NCBI GenBank assembly: GCA_035235625.1
Contig: CP141143.1
Span: 16,475,092-16,539,091, forward strand
Direction: 5' to 3'
DNA: 64,000 bases
From: Saururus chinensis
Taxonomy: Eukaryota; Streptophyta; Magnoliopsida; Piperales; Saururaceae
The position numbers and the translations under genes are program-made. Below, in pieces: positions 62,440 to 64,000 of this stretch (within the stretch, counting starts at the first letter, position 1; every line of letters starts with the position of its first letter). Under the pieces are notes generated by a model that ran no database searches, had not been told where the DNA came from, and saw nothing but the letters and a program-made list of their open reading frames with translations.

Positions 62440-62830
62440 GATGTTGTCTGTGTGTTGTATAGGGCACCAGACGTCTGATGCTTTGCTGAGAGCGACGTTT
62501 CTGATTTGGTCTGCGTGCTGTATCAGCCCAGACGTTTGATGCTCTGTTGAGAGCGATGTACGTTTCTGACTTTGTCTGCATGCTCTATGAAGCCCAGACG
62601 TCTGATGCTCTGCTAAGAGCGACGTTTCTGATTTGGTGTGTGTGTTGTATCAGCCCAGACGTTTGATGCTCTGTTGAGAGCGATGTACGTTTCTGACTTT
62701 GTCTGTGTGTTGTATGAAGCCCAGACGTCTGATGCTCTGCTGAGAGCGACATATGTTTCTGATTTGGTCTGTGTGCTGTGTAAGCCCAGACGTTTGATGC
62801 TCTGTTAAGAGCGTTGTATGTTTCCGCCCA
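62440..62830. repeat. 60-66 bp tandem array
   Basis: About six units with CCCAGACGTTTGATGCTC and GAGAGCGATGTACG. The related fragment at 39200 has only one unit, so the array expanded in this copy. Confidence 0.85.
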
Positions 62831-63114
62831 AGAGTGGCACTGTATGTTTCTGCCCAAGAGTGGCAATGGCACTATAAGACCCATTATGGTGGGCAACTGT
62901 ATGACCCCTTATGTGTGGGTGTTTATGTTTGCGCGCTCAGGTAAGTAGTATCATGGATCTACTCTTACCTGTTTGATCCAGTGCCCCATGAGCATTGGTG
63001 TGCCTTACCTTCGAAAAAGTCCATGGCATCTAGTCACTCCCCGGAGGTTAAGGTGTTGCCCCAGTGACATTCTTTTCATTTTCGACGCTGGAGCCTATTA
63101 GTTGTAATGAGCTT

Positions 63115-63470
63115 CAGTGGTCGTTGATATGTGTACGATTATGTGTGTGAGTACGACTGTATGTGTATGAGCAGGACTGTAAGAGTATGTATGAGCAGGA
63201 CTGTAAGAGTGTGTATGAGCAGGACTGTAAGCGTATGAGTATGAGCACGACTGTAAGAGTATGGGTACGTTTGTGAGAATGTTTTTGAGTAAGACAGTAA
63301 GTATGATTTTGTGCAAACTGTACGAGTAAGGTCGTACGAGTCTGATTGTACGAGTAAGGTCGTACATGTATGTGTAAGTTGTATGAGTGAGCATACGATT
63401 GTACGAGTAAGGTCGTACAAGTATGCATATGTTGTATGAGTATGCGTACGGTGGTACGAGTAAGTTTGTA
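63115..63470. repeat. About 20-22 bp tandem array
   Basis: Units on GTATGAGCAGGACTGTAAGA, passing into GTACGAGTAAGGTCGTAC units. The matching stretch at 39650-39850 is a looser form (GAACAAGACTATAAG). Confidence 0.75.
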
Positions 63471-64000
63471 TGACCCTGGATAAGGGTGTTTGTGTAAGTT
63501 GATTGGATATTATGATTTTGGCACAATGGTGCTTTCGGTATGTCTGTGGCACGTTGGTGCATTTGGTATGTTTGTATGAGTTTGAGAATGATTATGATAT
63601 GCTTCTGCTTCATGTTTGAGTTGCATGAACGCATGTGTTTTTGAACTTACCGAGTTCACCGTTTGGGATTTCCCCTACTGGGTATTTTCCTACTGAGTAT
63701 GAAAATACTCATTACCCTACTTTTTTAGCCCCGTTGTAAGGGAGGTTTTGCAGGTTGTGCGGAGAGCTCCTGGAGATGGACGCTCGTTTCAGCGGTGGAT
63801 TGATTCCCGTTGACTCAGGTATCTGCTTGACTCTCTGCGAGTTCATTTGTGCCACGATCTCCTGTATTGGGTGAGACAAGACATCAAGATGTTTATTATG
63901 GACTTTCATTTGGATGAGTCTGTGGACTGTTATGGGACTTGTACTCAAGGATGCCTGGGAGTGATTTGTATTCAAAAGTCTATGATCATAGCAAATTTAT

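Larger units (their letters stand above)
59604..64000 (+). mobile_element. Very long LTR-like unit, runs off the window
   Basis: It begins TGTAAGGTCTCTAATTT. Its first 150 bp share layout with the LTR at 49657 (GTAGAGTCGAGTGTGGG). A TATA-like CTATATAAAG lies at 59851-59860, followed by a GC-rich leader-like segment (59870-61300). The second half matches 38940-40330 in order. Its end is not reached, so LTR or whole element cannot be told apart. Frames in the GC-rich part are not convincing genes. Confidence 0.55.

Overview
The window looks like a stretch of a flowering-plant nuclear genome. The coding genes are split by many GT-AG introns, the proteins match plant families (DDI1 with UBL-protease-UBA, a BTB protein of the At1g21780 type, isoprenylated HMA proteins), and most of the remaining DNA is layered plant transposable elements. 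The species cannot be named from the sequence. I do not see a previously undescribed defence or metabolic system. What stands out is a tandem HMA-protein cluster broken in different ways, and a datable set of nested insertions.

Layout. 1-6 kb: AT-rich repeats, a degenerate trinucleotide tract, and a 2.5 kb hAT-like element inserted into that tract, itself carrying a nested 640 bp TIR element. 6.2-11.3 kb (+): a complete 16-exon DDI1 gene. 11.9-13.8 kb (-): a complete four-exon BTB/POZ gene, convergent with DDI1. 14-22 kb: MITE remnants and an old minus-strand Ty3/gypsy element whose gag is interrupted by a 2.6 kb solo LTR. 22.5-49.2 kb: three tandem copies of a small HMA (HIPP-like) gene, all on the minus strand. 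Copy A (23.9-24.5 kb) reads intact. Copy B (33.1-33.6 kb) has a premature stop. Copy C (47.6-48.4 kb) has a 223 bp MITE in its last exon. Copies A and B lie in a recent duplication of about 3.4 kb. Copy A's block was later split by a 3.7 kb solo LTR, for which copy B preserves the empty site. Between B and C lie LTR fragments, a 574 bp solo LTR with a perfect target duplication, a DUF1985-like fragment and a long-TIR element. 49.6-50.8 kb: a truncated copia element with broken gag. 51.2-59.1 kb: a CACTA-like end with subterminal repeats, invaded by a 3.4 kb LTR, which is itself invaded by a 2.45 kb LTR. 59.6 kb to the end: a very long LTR-like unit with several tandem arrays that runs off the window.

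DDI1 would act as a proteasome shuttle and protease, and the BTB protein as a CUL3 substrate adaptor, so both belong to the ubiquitin system. I see no sign that they are co-regulated beyond lying tail to tail. The HMA cluster is of the small-HMA type known in plant-pathogen interactions, but its metal-binding cysteines are replaced in all three copies.
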